Positions 8,949 through 17,930 of a DNA stretch of 64,000 nucleotides are shown one piece after another. Both the position numbers and the translations under genes were made by a program. Every line of letters begins with the position of its first letter. Position 1 is the first letter of the stretch. A model generated the notes under the pieces. The model was not told the DNA's origin. It worked only from the letters and a program-made list of their open reading frames with translations, and ran no database searches. Origin of the DNA: Pseudobacteroides cellulosolvens ATCC 35603 = DSM 2933 (GTDB lineage: Bacteria > Bacillota > Clostridia > Acetivibrionales > DSM-2933); assembly GCF_001262605.1 (NCBI RefSeq), contig NZ_LGTC01000001.1, forward strand, positions 3,361,001 to 3,425,000, in the 5' to 3' direction.

Positions 8949-10298
8949 CTACAACGAATAAACCTTTAGGGGGAGTGGGAGTTGTCTGTATTTCTTGCCG
9001 TATATTTTCCTGAAGGTTCGATATGCTGTTTGCATAATTCTATGATCCATAAATTTGTATGTATTACTACATATCGCAACTTTATAATATTCCGCTGCTC
9101 CTGTAATAATTGAGTTTATTCTCTCAATTTGTGCTGCCATCGTCTTGCTATCCTGCATTGATTTGAGTTTCATGATTTCCTTACAAATGTTATCAACCTT
9201 AGCTATAACTTTTGCTTTAGCAGGATAAAATTTCCCAACCAATCCTTTACAGCCTTTATTATCTGGTCGAGCCCTTGGCTGGGCTGCCAGCAGTTCATAT
9301 CCGAGAAATTTTACTCTGTTTTCTTCAAGGTTTGTTATTAATGTCTTTTCTTTGGAAAGGTTTAGTTTTAATCTATGCTTGTAATATTTTTGTAAAAATG
9401 ATAAAATTCTTTTGGCTTCACTCAACATTGTTGTCATTATCAGCCAATCGTCACAATAACGGATTAAATACTTTGGAATAATGCCATTTCTTTTAAGGTT
9501 TGATCTGGCATAACATTCATTTTTCTATTTGGATTTTGGGTGATGATACATTCTTCCGATCATCCAGTCAAAATCATTCAAATACACATTTGCAAGCAAT
9601 GGAGATATACAGCCGCCTTGAACTGTTCCTTTATCTGTTTGGAACTTTTCATTGCCATACACATATCCGGCAATCAGCATTTTCTTTATAATTTCGAGGA
9701 TTCTTTTATCCTTGACACCAATCCTGTATAACTTTCTTAGAAGTATCCTGTGATTAATGTTGTCAAAATATTCTTCGATGTCTCCTTCTATTGCTATTAT
9801 GGGTTTTTGTGGTGTGTTAAGATTTACCAGTGTTTTTGCAAAAGTCATGGCGTGATTTGTTGCTCTATATGGTCTGAATCCGAAATTCTGTGGATAGAAC
9901 TTTGCTTCACATATTGGTTCAATTATTATTCTTATGCACTCTTGAATTATTTTGTCTATGACCGTTGTTATTCCCAAAGGTCTCAACTTGCCGTTTGCCT
10001 TCTTTATGTATGTCCGTCTGACAGGTTTGGGTCTATAGTCCTCTATTGATTTTTGTATCAATCCTATCAGCTTGTTTTTGTCCATTTGCAGGTACTTGTT
10101 CATCCTGCTGCCATCTATTCCTGGTGTGTTTGCACCTTTGTTGCTTTTTATATTGTGAATCGCTGTGACTATTGTGACTTCATTAAATGCAGCTTCAAGT
10201 ATTCCGTTAAAACCTTTTCCAGATTTGCTCTTTTCATAAATGAAATCAAGTGTATCCTTTAATTCCTGTTCGCTCGTGAAGCTGTGCTTAATGTTCAT
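8949..10298 (-). pseudogene. Group II intron reverse transcriptase/maturase with in-frame amber stop
   Basis: One frame of 450 codons broken only by a TAG at 9525-9527. Before the stop are RT motifs: PGIDGSRMNKYLQ, GKLRPLGITTVIDKIIQE, FGFRPYRATNHAM, IEGDIEEYFDNINH and GTVQGGCISPLLANVYLN. After it, in the same frame, comes RYCDDWLIM (the catalytic DD) and then maturase-like sequence ending LPLPLKVYSL. The nonsense codon falls just before the active site, so no working enzyme is made unless it is read through. The C-terminus is shorter than in full LtrA proteins with HNH domains. The start MNIKHSFTSEQELKDTLDF matches a second relic near 53.7 kb. Confidence 0.85.
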
Positions 10299-11022
10299 AG
10301 TCTATGCTATGGCTCACAACCCATATTTCAGGGAGTTAGACTTCACTTTCGTTTTAAATCTGTAATCAGCCTGTCTGGTACCCTTCGCCATGTAAACGGC
10401 TTTCCCGTTCTCGGACTACTACGATACCTCTGTACAACAATTACCTTCTTTGCGACTGCCATGCTCCAGTAATTGTTGCATCCCTTGTTCCATTTCGTCT
10501 ATCCTTATTAATTAAGAGGTTTAGGTCCTGCTGTGCTCCGGAAGGTGCTTTATATTGTTTGAGTTACAGTTTCACAATTAAGTTTGCAGTCATTTCAGGC
10601 TGCAACGAGCAATGCTACCGTGGCATGAGAATTGCTCGACCTTCAAACTTCCGACTTTCACCGGCCGCCGCCTGACGAAGCTTTACGACACATGTTCAGT
10701 TTTAATTAACCATGCCTCTCGGATACCCGCACCATTATCATGCCATGCCTTGCGGTTTAGGCTTTTCAGGTTACGACTTCACTACACTTTATACATCTTA
10801 AACTGGCAGGTTTAAGACGCATAGTAGAGGATTAGTACTTGCCTCATCTCCCACTTAACAGGTGGTATTATCGATGTTAACTCCAGGCAGCAAAGGGAAT
10901 TTCACCCCTTGAATTCGACGAAACAGTTTGGTGCAATTTCTATATTAAATTGCCCGAAGGCTTTATTCCTGTTTGTTACACAGGGGTTATAGCCCAACAA
11001 GGCGTACCCCCGGATGGGGCAC
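10299..11022 (-). ncRNA. Group II intron RNA, 5' domains (degenerate boundaries)
   Basis: About 700 GC-richer bases without a gene lie directly upstream of the reverse transcriptase, as expected for ribozyme domains I-IV. The stretch just before the start codon (CTGGAGCATGGCAGT ... GGTACCAGACAGGCTGATTA) is repeated on the plus strand near 53.54-53.70 kb, again before a reverse-transcriptase start. The 5' end is probably near GTGCCCCATCCGGGGG (minus strand, about 11022). I could not recognise a domain V hairpin downstream of 8949, so the 3' end may be deleted. Confidence 0.5.
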
Positions 11023-11088
11023 CTTCCATAAACGACCGTAGACTCATAGATTATTCGTAAATCCGATTCGAGCATATCTTTTATAAAA

Positions 11089-11694
11089 CTATTTATCATT
11101 TATACTAATGCTAACATCTTTGTCGCCTAGTGCTTCCTTTAAGTCAATCTGCCAATCATCAGATTGTTTAAAGTATTTAATTGATTTAATAACCAATACC
11201 TTATTTCTGTCGACTTTGTCAGACATTAATGTTCGTTTCAGAGCTTCTTCTACTGATAAATTTGACGTTTCAGGCTTTTGGATTGTGATAACTGAAACAT
11301 CTTTGGCTTTGGCCTGCCCAGGATAAGTAGTTAAAGTAACTCCGTCAATCTCAAATTGAACTTTCTGACCTATTTCTATATCAGATGGGACATTAGAAAC
11401 CCAAGTTGCATCATAATATTCTTTAACACCGCCTGTTGAACTAAAATCTTGCTTTTCTGTGCTAACAATTAAAATTCTATTATCCTTTCTATCCATAACA
11501 TAGCACCCATCAATTTTAATTTCGGTAGTTGCTATTTGAGTATTATTTTTAGCAAGGGATTTTTGGATTTCGGGTGTAGAAAGATGAGAGCTTTCTAGTG
11601 TAGTATTAATAACTGTTGAAGTATCTCTAGTTTTGTTAGAATTACAACCAGTAATAAAAAGAGCAATACCTATTATTAAAACTAATTTTTTCAT
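11089..11694 (-). CDS. Cassette lipoprotein, DUF3221-like
   Basis: 201 aa. Lipoprotein signal MKKLVLIIGIALFITGCNSN with lipobox ITGC. The middle (IDGCYVMDRKDNRILIVSTEKQDFSSTGG ... DIEIGQKVQFEIDGVTLTTYPGQAKA) resembles DUF3221, an OB-like domain of Firmicutes lipoproteins. It is followed by a helix-rich tail. It should be fixed to the outer face of the cell membrane. It is the cassette before attC-like site B: the cassette start GTTCTTTGAAATGCGGCGG lies at 11793 reading down. Its own attC is not found, because the group II intron region begins about 70 bp after its stop. Confidence 0.8.
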   Translation of the reverse strand: MKKLVLIIGIALFITGCNSNKTRDTSTVINTTLESSHLSTPEIQKSLAKNNTQIATTEIKIDGCYVMDRKDNRILIVSTEKQDFSSTGGVKEYYDATWVSNVPSDIEIGQKVQFEIDGVTLTTYPGQAKAKDVSVITIQKPETSNLSVEEALKRTLMSDKVDRNKVLVIKSIKYFKQSDDWQIDLKEALGDKDVSISINDK

Positions 11695-11786
11695 AAATAA
11701 ACTCCAATCATTTTTTTATTTACACTTCAAAGCCAAACCCTAGCAAATCCGAGCCACGGATGGCGAGGTTATTTCCGCCGCATTTC

Positions 11787-11958
11787 AAAGAACGTCTCAG
11801 GTATGTGACGGTCCTGAATCGGACCCATTAGAAAGACCCGTAAGCGGCAGCTTGCTGCCCGACGATGGAATGTGGTGCGGCATTCTTCATGCTCCTTCTC
11901 CAGAGAATTTACTCCATGACCTTCTATCCCGCACCTTTACTGCCATGCATTGTTCTCT
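11787..11958 (-). repeat. attC-like site B with flanking hairpins
   Basis: R boxes AAAGAAC (11787-11793) and GTTCTCT (11952-11958). Left hairpin around GCCA-CGGA-TGGC (11753-11764) with tandem mismatches further out. Right hairpin GCAGCA-CGGA-TGCTGC (11986-12001). The right arm GTTCTCTGATGTGCGGCGG matches the start of the next cassette (at site C), GTTCTCTGAAATGCGGCGG, at 17 of 19 positions. Confidence 0.82.
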
Positions 11959-12087
11959 GATGTGCGGCGGGCCCGCGAAGCCAGAGCAGCACGGATGCTG
12001 CACCTTAAATCTGCAGTGCCTTACTCAACAAAATATACTTAAAATCTTAATTGCAAAATACAGTACTTAATTTCAAAAAAACAATTA

Positions 12088-12750
12088 TCATAATAAATAT
12101 CCAATTTCTATTAGTTCTTCTAAAACACTCTCAAATTCTCTTCCAGGATTTAAAGTCCCTACTAATTCTTTAGTAATTTTTTTATTCTCATATACTTCTT
12201 TTACTAAGTCAACTTGAATTTGTTTCCCATCTTCTTCATAATAGTCCTTTGCCCAATCAGTCCATGACCTAGCGTCACAAAATATAAAACCAAGTAAGAA
12301 GTCTTCTCCATCATCACCTTCTATATAATCTTTCGGAAAAACAACATCACCTTTCTTCCAAAATTCATCAGTTGGATTTTTCCAAATACAGAATGTTACA
12401 TCATCACGTTCAATGCTTTCATCTAATAAACTTAATAACTCATCTGGTACAAAATCATAAATACCTTTCGCAATTTCACATTCATCATTAGCATGTGGTG
12501 ACATAATTGACTCATGGTCAAACCCCTTTATAATAGTTCCATTCTTTGCGAAAAGAAAGTAGACATGTTCTCCGGCTCCATTATCAATTTTGACCATGTC
12601 AATATCATCAATATAGTTTTTATTATAGCTAGTTAATCTCAACCATGCGTCTTCTTTATCCAACATAATAATATCTAATGCTGCCTGAGATAATAAAATT
12701 TCTTTTAATTTATCTTCTACCGGTAACTGAGTGTAGTTTGATATTTCCAT
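12088..12750 (-). CDS. Cassette protein of unknown function, acidic, cytoplasmic
   Basis: 220 aa, no signal peptide or membrane segment, strongly acidic. Noticeable stretches are NGAGEHVYFLFAKNGTIIKGFDHES, LGFIFCDARSWTDWAKDYYEED and ELVGTLNPGREFESVLEELIEIGY. The layout (small, acidic, tryptophan-rich middle) is like the immunity and SMI1/KNR4-type proteins that often fill accessory arrays, but I cannot assign a family. One gene in its cassette, with cognate arms at sites B and C. Upstream of the ATG lies AGAAAGGGTG as ribosome site. Confidence 0.75.
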   Translation of the reverse strand: MEISNYTQLPVEDKLKEILLSQAALDIIMLDKEDAWLRLTSYNKNYIDDIDMVKIDNGAGEHVYFLFAKNGTIIKGFDHESIMSPHANDECEIAKGIYDFVPDELLSLLDESIERDDVTFCIWKNPTDEFWKKGDVVFPKDYIEGDDGEDFLLGFIFCDARSWTDWAKDYYEEDGKQIQVDLVKEVYENKKITKELVGTLNPGREFESVLEELIEIGYLL

Positions 12751-12875
12751 CCTAAAAAAACACCCTTTCTATGAGTTCCAAATAATTTATTACTTTAACT
12801 CTATTGTAACAAACATCTACAGAGACCTACCCTAACAAATCGCGCCCACGGATGGGCGTCTTTCCGCCGCATTTC

Positions 12876-13044
12876 AGAGAACGTCCCCGTCTCCGACGTC
12901 CTCGAACGGTCCCGTGAGGATGACCCACGTAAGCGTGCAACTGCACCCGTGAGAGGATGTAGCGAAGCCTTTCTTCATGCCCTTCTACAGAGAAATACTT
13001 CATGCTCCTGCTCACGCAGCTTTCACTCAGACGCATTGTTGTAC
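12876..13044 (-). repeat. attC-like site C with flanking hairpins
   Basis: R boxes AGAGAAC (12876-12882) and GTTGTAC (13038-13044). Inner stem CGTCT (12888-12892) with AGACG (13029-13033). Left hairpin CGCCCA-CGGA-TGGGCG (12843-12858). Right hairpin GGGCAC-ACGGAC-GTGCCC (13071-13088). Confidence 0.85.
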
Positions 13045-13130
13045 GGAGTCAGACGACCCTAGTCTCAGAAGGGCACACGGACGTGCCCTCCTCAAAGTTT
13101 ATTTTTATCTGTAGCATAATCCCAATGATA

Positions 13131-13520
13131 TCAGATAGCACTAATTTCCATTGGTTTTTTTACAAAACATTTTCTTTTTGTAAATGTATATATAATAACG
13201 ATTAGAGAAAAAATCACATTACCTATAAATGGCTGACTCTTATAAACAGATACCTGATTTAAGCTGATCATTAGGAATACTATTGAATATAAAATCATAA
13301 TCCAATACCCCCACTTTTCTAATTTAAGATACCCATATGCCATGATCAAAGACAACATAATTATTGATAACCTTACAATTATTTCTGGTACACCTGGAAT
13401 TCCAAATCTGATATTAAATTCAAAGTCTTGTTTAATTCCTAGTGTTAACAACAAAACTACTGCTCCAAATATGTAGAAGCAACCAATTAATGTTACTCCC
13501 GCTGGCCTTTCTTTTTTCAT
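13131..13520 (-). CDS. Cassette membrane protein, four predicted helices
   Basis: 129 aa, highly hydrophobic. Helices lie roughly at residues 8-28, 44-64, 70-88 and 97-115 (GVTLIGCFYIFGAVVLLLTL, IIVRLSIIMLSLIMAYGYL, GYWIMILYSIVFLMISL, FIGNVIFSLIVIIYTF). It starts MKKERPAGVTLIG and ends in a lysine-rich tail, which places the ends on the cytoplasmic side. No known transport or enzyme motif. Small four-helix proteins of this look are common in Firmicutes and uncharacterised. It is alone between attC-like sites C and D, and its cassette arms GTTGTACGAAATCAGACGA and GTTGTACGGAGTCAGACGA match at 17 of 19. Confidence 0.8.
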   Translation of the reverse strand: MKKERPAGVTLIGCFYIFGAVVLLLTLGIKQDFEFNIRFGIPGVPEIIVRLSIIMLSLIMAYGYLKLEKWGYWIMILYSIVFLMISLNQVSVYKSQPFIGNVIFSLIVIIYTFTKRKCFVKKPMEISAI

Positions 13521-13620
13521 TTATTGCACCTCCATTAGTTTCCTGTATTTACTTATAAAAAACGCTTCAAAGCCTATTCTATCAAACCCGCACAAGGATG
13601 TGCGGCATTCGTCTGATTTC

Positions 13621-13751
13621 GTACAACGTGTGTATCTGAGACGTCGTTGAATCGGACCCATAAGGAATACCCGTGAGCGGCGAAAGCCCGATGAATCGAT
13701 GTGGGCAGGATGACCCGTAAACATGCCCTTTACTCAGATACTTTGATATGT
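13621..13751 (-). repeat. attC-like site D with flanking hairpins
   Basis: Left R box GTACAAC (13621-13627); right R box variant GATATGT (13745-13751). Perfect 9-bp inner stem GTATCTGAG (13632-13640) with CTCAGATAC (13733-13741). Left hairpin CCGCACA-AGGA-TGTGCGG (13588-13605). Right hairpin GCCGC-ACGGAC-GCGGC (13779-13794). Confidence 0.85.
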
Positions 13752-13871
13752 GAAGGCCAGGTGCCCCGCGAAGCCGAAGCCGCACGGACGCGGCCCTTAA
13801 TGAAAACTACATCAGCCTCTTTGTTTCGCTCTATATAAAGATTGCGAACCAACTTTACTTCGCATTAATGC

Positions 13872-14876
13872 TTATACTGCACTATAGCAATCTACTTGTC
13901 CCTTATCACTTAACAAAATCATTTTGTCCCCTGTAAAAAGAATATCACGTGCATAGGACACCACTTTTTCTTTAAAGATTTCATCTCCACTTGTCATATC
14001 CAATTTATAAAAGTAATTATCCTCAGAAGATAAGTATACGAAACTATTTAAAATTACTACTCTTGAACTAATTGTATCACTAGCTTTATATTCCCATATT
14101 TTATTAATCTTAGATTTTTCCGTAACAAATTCCAAGCAGTACACCATACCAAAATCATTACCGATGAAAATCTTATTATCTTTGATAATTGGCTCTCGGT
14201 ATATAGCACCGCCTGTATCAAAGTTTGTAATTTCTCTACCAGATGAACTTTCTAAAACATAAACGACGCCGTTTGTTGCACAAACAATAATTAAAGTGTC
14301 TAAGAGAAAAGCAGCAGACTTAAAATAAAGATTTTCTCCAAAAGTCCATTTGATTTTTTGTTTTATTAAGTCAAAACAATAGAAATACCCATCACTCAAT
14401 CCATGATAAATAAAGTCCTCTTTTACAAGTATATGGCAACTTGAATGATTGGAAGGATGCTGATAAGTCCACAAGACATTCCCTGTTGATTTATCAATAT
14501 TAAATAGCTCTCCATTAAATGCTAGTATGCTCTTGTCAGTAACACCAATATGCCAATCTGGGTTTCGGTCTCCAAATTTACATTCCCATTTTATTGACAA
14601 ATTTAAATAATCAATACAATACAAGATTGCATTGAATGAGTTAATATATAAATACTCGTTATCAAACAAAACAGTGTTTCTGATAACATGAGGAACTACT
14701 AAAATGATATTTTCTGCACCAGTATCTAAATCTACGGCAATCAACTGACTTTCATAAAAACCACCTTTGTCATATTTCACGGCAAAAAATAGTTTGTTGT
14801 CCAATACCACTCCGTTATCAGATATCATTGGCTGTCTGATTCCCTTTATTTTATAATTAAATAACGGTTTTTTCAT
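13872..14876 (-). CDS. Cassette PQQ-like beta-propeller protein
   Basis: 334 aa from ATG 14876, chosen because AAGGAG lies 11 nt before it; an upstream in-frame start would overlap this ribosome site. It contains repeated units of about 40 residues of the form KxxxxW(E/T)(Y/C)xxxxxxx ... xxxxxVYxLExxSGxxxxxFxTGG. Examples are LNLSIKWECKFGD, STGNVLWTYQHPSN, KQKIKWTFGE and SSGREITNFDTGGAIYREPI, typical of PQQ-binding-like (BamB-like) seven-bladed propellers. No signal peptide, so it should be cytoplasmic and may be a binding scaffold. Alone in its cassette; arms GATATATGAAAGCCAGGTGC and GATATGTGAAGGCCAGGTGC match at 18 of 20. Confidence 0.85.
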   Translation of the reverse strand: MKKPLFNYKIKGIRQPMISDNGVVLDNKLFFAVKYDKGGFYESQLIAVDLDTGAENIILVVPHVIRNTVLFDNEYLYINSFNAILYCIDYLNLSIKWECKFGDRNPDWHIGVTDKSILAFNGELFNIDKSTGNVLWTYQHPSNHSSCHILVKEDFIYHGLSDGYFYCFDLIKQKIKWTFGENLYFKSAAFLLDTLIIVCATNGVVYVLESSSGREITNFDTGGAIYREPIIKDNKIFIGNDFGMVYCLEFVTEKSKINKIWEYKASDTISSRVVILNSFVYLSSEDNYFYKLDMTSGDEIFKEKVVSYARDILFTGDKMILLSDKGQVDCYSAV

Positions 14877-15023
14877 TTCATTTACATCTCCTTGTATAAA
14901 TTCTATACTTTGCAATCTCCAACTTATTGGTGCTGCGTGATTTAAAACTACCTCGAACTAAAAAACTTCGTAGCCTTACCCAAAAACCGTGACAAGGATG
15001 TCACGGAATTGCACCTGGCTTTC

Positions 15024-15158
15024 ATATATCGTGTGTATCTGAGATGTCGATGAATCGGACCCTCGAAGCCTTTCTTCCTTGGCGGCACTTGTGCCCGATG
15101 AATCGATATGAGCAGGATGACCCGTAAGCACGCTCTTTACTCAGATACGTTGATATGT
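15024..15158 (-). repeat. attC-like site E with flanking hairpins
   Basis: R-box variants ATATATC (15024-15030) and GATATGT (15152-15158), the latter preceded by GTT. Perfect 9-bp inner stem GTATCTGAG (15035-15043) with CTCAGATAC (15140-15148). Left hairpin CCGTGACA-AGGA-TGTCACGG (14987-15006). Right hairpin with arms CAGACG and CGTCTG around an AGGA-containing loop (15181-15201). Confidence 0.82.
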
Positions 15159-15248
15159 GATGTTCCCTGTCCCGCAAAGCCAGACGAAGACAGGACGTCT
15201 GAGCCTCAAAAAACTATAGTTATTACTTTACCTTTATGGTATAAAAGT

Positions 15249-15722
15249 CTATCTAAAATCCATTTTTTCTGTTATTTTTCTCAAATCCTTCAAAGATTTA
15301 ATTTCAACTCCATTAATCTCACATTTTTCTCCACACTCTAGCTTTTGAATAACCCTATTTTCAAATCTATTTCTTTTGCTTTCAATTCCGATGTATTCAA
15401 CCCTTATATTCAAATCTTTTAAATCATTATCATAAATTATGTTTTCAATATCATCCTTATCTTTATCCTTATCATCAATAACCAATATTATCATTTCTCT
15501 ATATTCAAAATAGTCTCTAAACCCTTCCAAAAATTCATTATTTGATATTATTTTTTCTATAACCATTTCATCAGAAGAGTCTTTAATAGCTTTTATTTCA
15601 AAATAAAACTTATAAAAGCGAGATAAATCACTTACCTTAATACTAACTTCTTTAAGTGTCTTTATAAAATTCTCATATTCCTTTACTATTTCATTTAAAC
15701 TTGCCTCTATTATATTAACCAT
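15249..15722 (-). CDS. Cassette protein of unknown function, charged
   Basis: 157 aa from ATG 15722 (MVNIIEASLNEIVKEYENF), chosen because GGAG lies 7 nt before it. The longer reading frame would translate the attC-like site and is rejected. The protein is rich in Lys, Asp and Glu with predicted helix (residues 5-45), then beta-like MIILVIDDKDKDKDDIEN and a C-terminal CEINGVEIKSLKDLRKITEKM. No family recognised. Its cassette is the exception in the array: its start arm GTTATCGGAAAGATGAGGC does not match its end arm GATATGTGATGTTCCCTG. This suggests a past recombination between two cassettes. Confidence 0.7.
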   Translation of the reverse strand: MVNIIEASLNEIVKEYENFIKTLKEVSIKVSDLSRFYKFYFEIKAIKDSSDEMVIEKIISNNEFLEGFRDYFEYREMIILVIDDKDKDKDDIENIIYDNDLKDLNIRVEYIGIESKRNRFENRVIQKLECGEKCEINGVEIKSLKDLRKITEKMDFR

Positions 15723-15801
15723 ACAATCTCCTAATGAACTAATCTTCAAAGCCCTGCATTCAAAACCCGTCCCAAGGATGGGACGGCATGCCTCATCTTT
15801 C

Positions 15802-15964
15802 CGATAACGTTTGCCATTTGCGATGTCCAGGAGCTGGACCCTCAAAGCCCTTCTCCTTGGCGGTGCTTGTCACCCAGCGAGTGGATGTGGGCACATCTAC
15901 TTCATGCTCCTTCTTCATAGCCCTTCTTCGTGCTTTGCCCTTTACGCAAATGGACTTGTTGGAC
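15802..15964 (-). repeat. attC-like site F with flanking hairpins
   Basis: R boxes CGATAAC (15802-15808) and GTTGGAC (15958-15964). The right box fits the GTTRRRY integron consensus exactly. Inner stem CCATTTGCG (15814-15822) with CGCAAATGG (15945-15953). Left hairpin CCGTCCCA-AGGA-TGGGACGG (15767-15786). Right hairpin CACCA-CGGA-TGGTG (15992-16005). Confidence 0.88.
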
Positions 15965-16142
15965 GAAGTACCGCGCCCCGCGAAGCAAGAGCACCACGGA
16001 TGGTGTGACCTAAAGCAAAACTCTGATATCCTCTTACTACATATTATATAAAGAATATGTAGTGCCTCAAATTCAAATAATGCTTATTTTGTACGTCAAA
16101 CGATTATCAACGTCTTATAACTCATTGGTGTTGTCATCGGTG

Positions 16143-16634
16143 TTACGGCACATTATTTGTAATTTTATGTGGCTTGGCAGTATCAGAAATAAGTTTATAT
16201 TTTTCAACATGGTTCTCGAGTTCGTTCTCTTTTTTAATGTCGTCATTTATATATCTTTCTTTAGAATAAACGGTTGCAAGGATATAATCATCATAAAAGG
16301 TTAGTTCAACATAATAACTGCTGGTATTATGCAGTAAACTCATATTTATATCATTAAACTTTACTTGATTATCCACAATCTTAAGATTTTCATATGAGAT
16401 GTCATCATATAAAGTTATGCTCATGTCATTATTGTTTTTAACGCTATCAATGGTTAAGTCTATCCCTTGGGCAGAATCGGGCTGAATATATTGCCATTTG
16501 CCTATAAAACTGCTGTAATCGTATTCTGTTACAGATTCGCCGATACTATCTGCAGAATTTGGCTTTGTTACACACGCTGTCATTATTGCGGTCATAGCTG
16601 TTATGATCAATAATAAAACTATAATTTTTCTCAT
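16143..16634 (-). CDS. Cassette lipoprotein of unknown function
   Basis: 163 aa from ATG 16634 (MRKIIVLLLIITAMTAIMTAC), chosen because AGAAGGTG lies just upstream; the longer frame starting at 16655 would run through this ribosome site. Lipobox MTAC, so the mature protein is lipid-anchored outside the membrane. The rest contains FIGKWQYIQPDSAQGIDLTIDSVKNNNDMSITLYDD and VELTFYDDYILATVYS, a lipocalin-like pattern of a GxW turn followed by beta strands. That resemblance is weak. Alone in its cassette; arms match at 18 of 19 (GTTGGACGAA[A/G]TACCGCGC). Confidence 0.75.
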   Translation of the reverse strand: MRKIIVLLLIITAMTAIMTACVTKPNSADSIGESVTEYDYSSFIGKWQYIQPDSAQGIDLTIDSVKNNNDMSITLYDDISYENLKIVDNQVKFNDINMSLLHNTSSYYVELTFYDDYILATVYSKERYINDDIKKENELENHVEKYKLISDTAKPHKITNNVP

Positions 16635-16777
16635 TATGCACCTTCTTGCAAGCATATTTGCAATCCTTCACAAAATATAAATAACCTTCGCATTATCAAA
16701 CCAACATGCACTACCAATTGCTCCAACGGCTGACTTTCAAAATCCGGGCAGGACGCCCGGCACTTGCGCGGTATTTC

Positions 16778-16940
16778 GTCCAACGTTCGCCATTTGCGGC
16801 TGTCGCCGAATCGTACCCGTAAGGAATACCCCTTGGCGGTGCTTGCACCCGATGAGGCGATGCGGGCAGGATGACCTCATGCTCCTGCTCCAGAGAACTT
16901 TCTACATGCTTTGCCCTTTACGCAAATGGACTTGTTCTGT
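16778..16940 (-). repeat. attC-like site G
   Basis: R boxes GTCCAAC (16778-16784) and GTTCTGT (16934-16940). Inner stem CATTTGCG (16791-16798) with CGCAAATG (16921-16928), the same as at sites F and L. Left hairpin CCGGGC-AGGAC-GCCCGG (16744-16760). The right-hand hairpin is absent because the next gene's stop codon (16956) lies only 16 bp away. Confidence 0.88.
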
Positions 16941-16955
16941 GATCGTGCCCCACCA

Positions 16956-17510
16956 CTAACTTTCGTTAGCCTCTAATCCTATAGGTTTTGATCTAATCTC
17001 TGCCAACTGACATCTTACATTGTATAATATTTTTAAACCTTCACTATCATCTCTTCTTATAATAAAATCTTGAAGCCTACGTTTTCCAAGTCTCTTATCC
17101 AGTAAACAAAATATTTTTGTCAATTGATCTTCACATTCTAAACTGTCTTCAAAAGATGAATTAAAATATCTTCTCATTGCATTGTAAAACTGAAACTCAT
17201 CCAACTTATGCTTACGTCTGAGTATTTCTTCCGCATCATTATATGCTTTATAGTAACCCTGGGCTTGTTTTTCATCGTTATAGTCCACACAATTATTAAT
17301 CCTTCTAATATCATTTGATAATGTATAGTACTCAATCTCCCATTCAAGTGTATTAGCTTCAAATATTACCTTCTTATCAAGCTCAATCCAAACCTTACCT
17401 CTCTGGTCATGGGTTCCCCTGTATACTGTTGCATAAAACTCAACTCTATCTTTTAGGTCTTCACAAATGAATTCTTCAATTTTTTTCTTCCATTTCGACC
17501 ATCTTGCCAT
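16956..17510 (-). CDS. Cassette protein, SF0329-family-like
   Basis: 184 aa. It starts MARWSKWKKKIEEFICEDLK and continues RVEFYATVYRGTHDQRGKVWIELDKKVIFEA. This W-S-K-x-K-K ... G-R-x-x-(Y/T) ... G-x-x-W-I-x-(L/V)-D-K-K pattern is that of the SF0329 family as I remember it (function unknown). The C-terminal half is helical and charged (KIFCLLDKRLGKRRLQDFI). Cytoplasmic, no signal. GGAG lies 5 nt before ATG. It has the shortest gene-to-attC distance of the array, with no terminator-like hairpin after its stop. Confidence 0.75.
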   Translation of the reverse strand: MARWSKWKKKIEEFICEDLKDRVEFYATVYRGTHDQRGKVWIELDKKVIFEANTLEWEIEYYTLSNDIRRINNCVDYNDEKQAQGYYKAYNDAEEILRRKHKLDEFQFYNAMRRYFNSSFEDSLECEDQLTKIFCLLDKRLGKRRLQDFIIRRDDSEGLKILYNVRCQLAEIRSKPIGLEANES

Positions 17511-17574
17511 ACTTACTCCTTTATGTAAAAATATTACTCAGTATTAATAGCCACTATAGTATCCTGGGCATGTC

Positions 17575-17744
17575 ACAGAACGTCGGTGTATCTGACGGCC
17601 ATGAATCGGACCCGCGAAGCCTTTCTTCGCAGGCGTGCTTCGCACCGATGAATGGCTGTGGTGGTGGCACGCTACATGGGATGACCCCAAAGCACTGCTT
17701 CATGCTTTTCTGAACCACACCTTTACAGATACACATTGATATGT
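17575..17744 (-). repeat. attC-like site H
   Basis: R boxes ACAGAAC (17575-17581) and variant GATATGT (17738-17744). Perfect 9-bp inner stem GTGTATCTG (17586-17594) with CAGATACAC (17726-17734). Right hairpin CTCGGAC-AGGAC-GTCCGAG (17771-17789). I see no clear left hairpin. Confidence 0.82.
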
Positions 17745-17809
17745 GGAGTTCCCTGCCCCGCAACGCCAGACTCGGACAGGACGTCCGAGCCTTAAAAAAA
17801 CATACGTTT

Positions 17810-17930
17810 TTAATCACTATTTGCCCAAGTTAGGACACCTTTGGTTTCGTTAAAACCTTCAATATCATATTGTGGGTATATTTCATTCTCACCTACATTT
17901 TTTAAATACTCTTCTAAATTTTCGTTTCTA
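17810..17930 (-). pseudogene. 3' fragment of cassette gene split by IS66 (DUF6210-like)
   Basis: The minus strand reads SRNENLEEYLKNVGENEIYP then QYDIEGFNETKGVLTWANSD to a TAA at 17810-17812. The ending GVLTWxNSD together with the N-terminal part at 19605-19949 resembles DUF6210 proteins (from memory, moderate trust). The two pieces belong to one cassette: its start arm at site I (GATATATGGAATTCCCTGC) matches its end arm at site H (GATATGTGGAGTTCCCTGC). Confidence 0.65.

Noticed and set aside
10902..11099. 65-codon minus-strand frame overlapping the lipoprotein stop
   Set aside because: It lies in the intron RNA region and over the lipoprotein stop, without family similarity or ribosome site.
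15723..15845. N-terminal extension of the gene at 15249
   Set aside because: It would translate part of attC-like site F; a good ribosome site supports the start at 15722.
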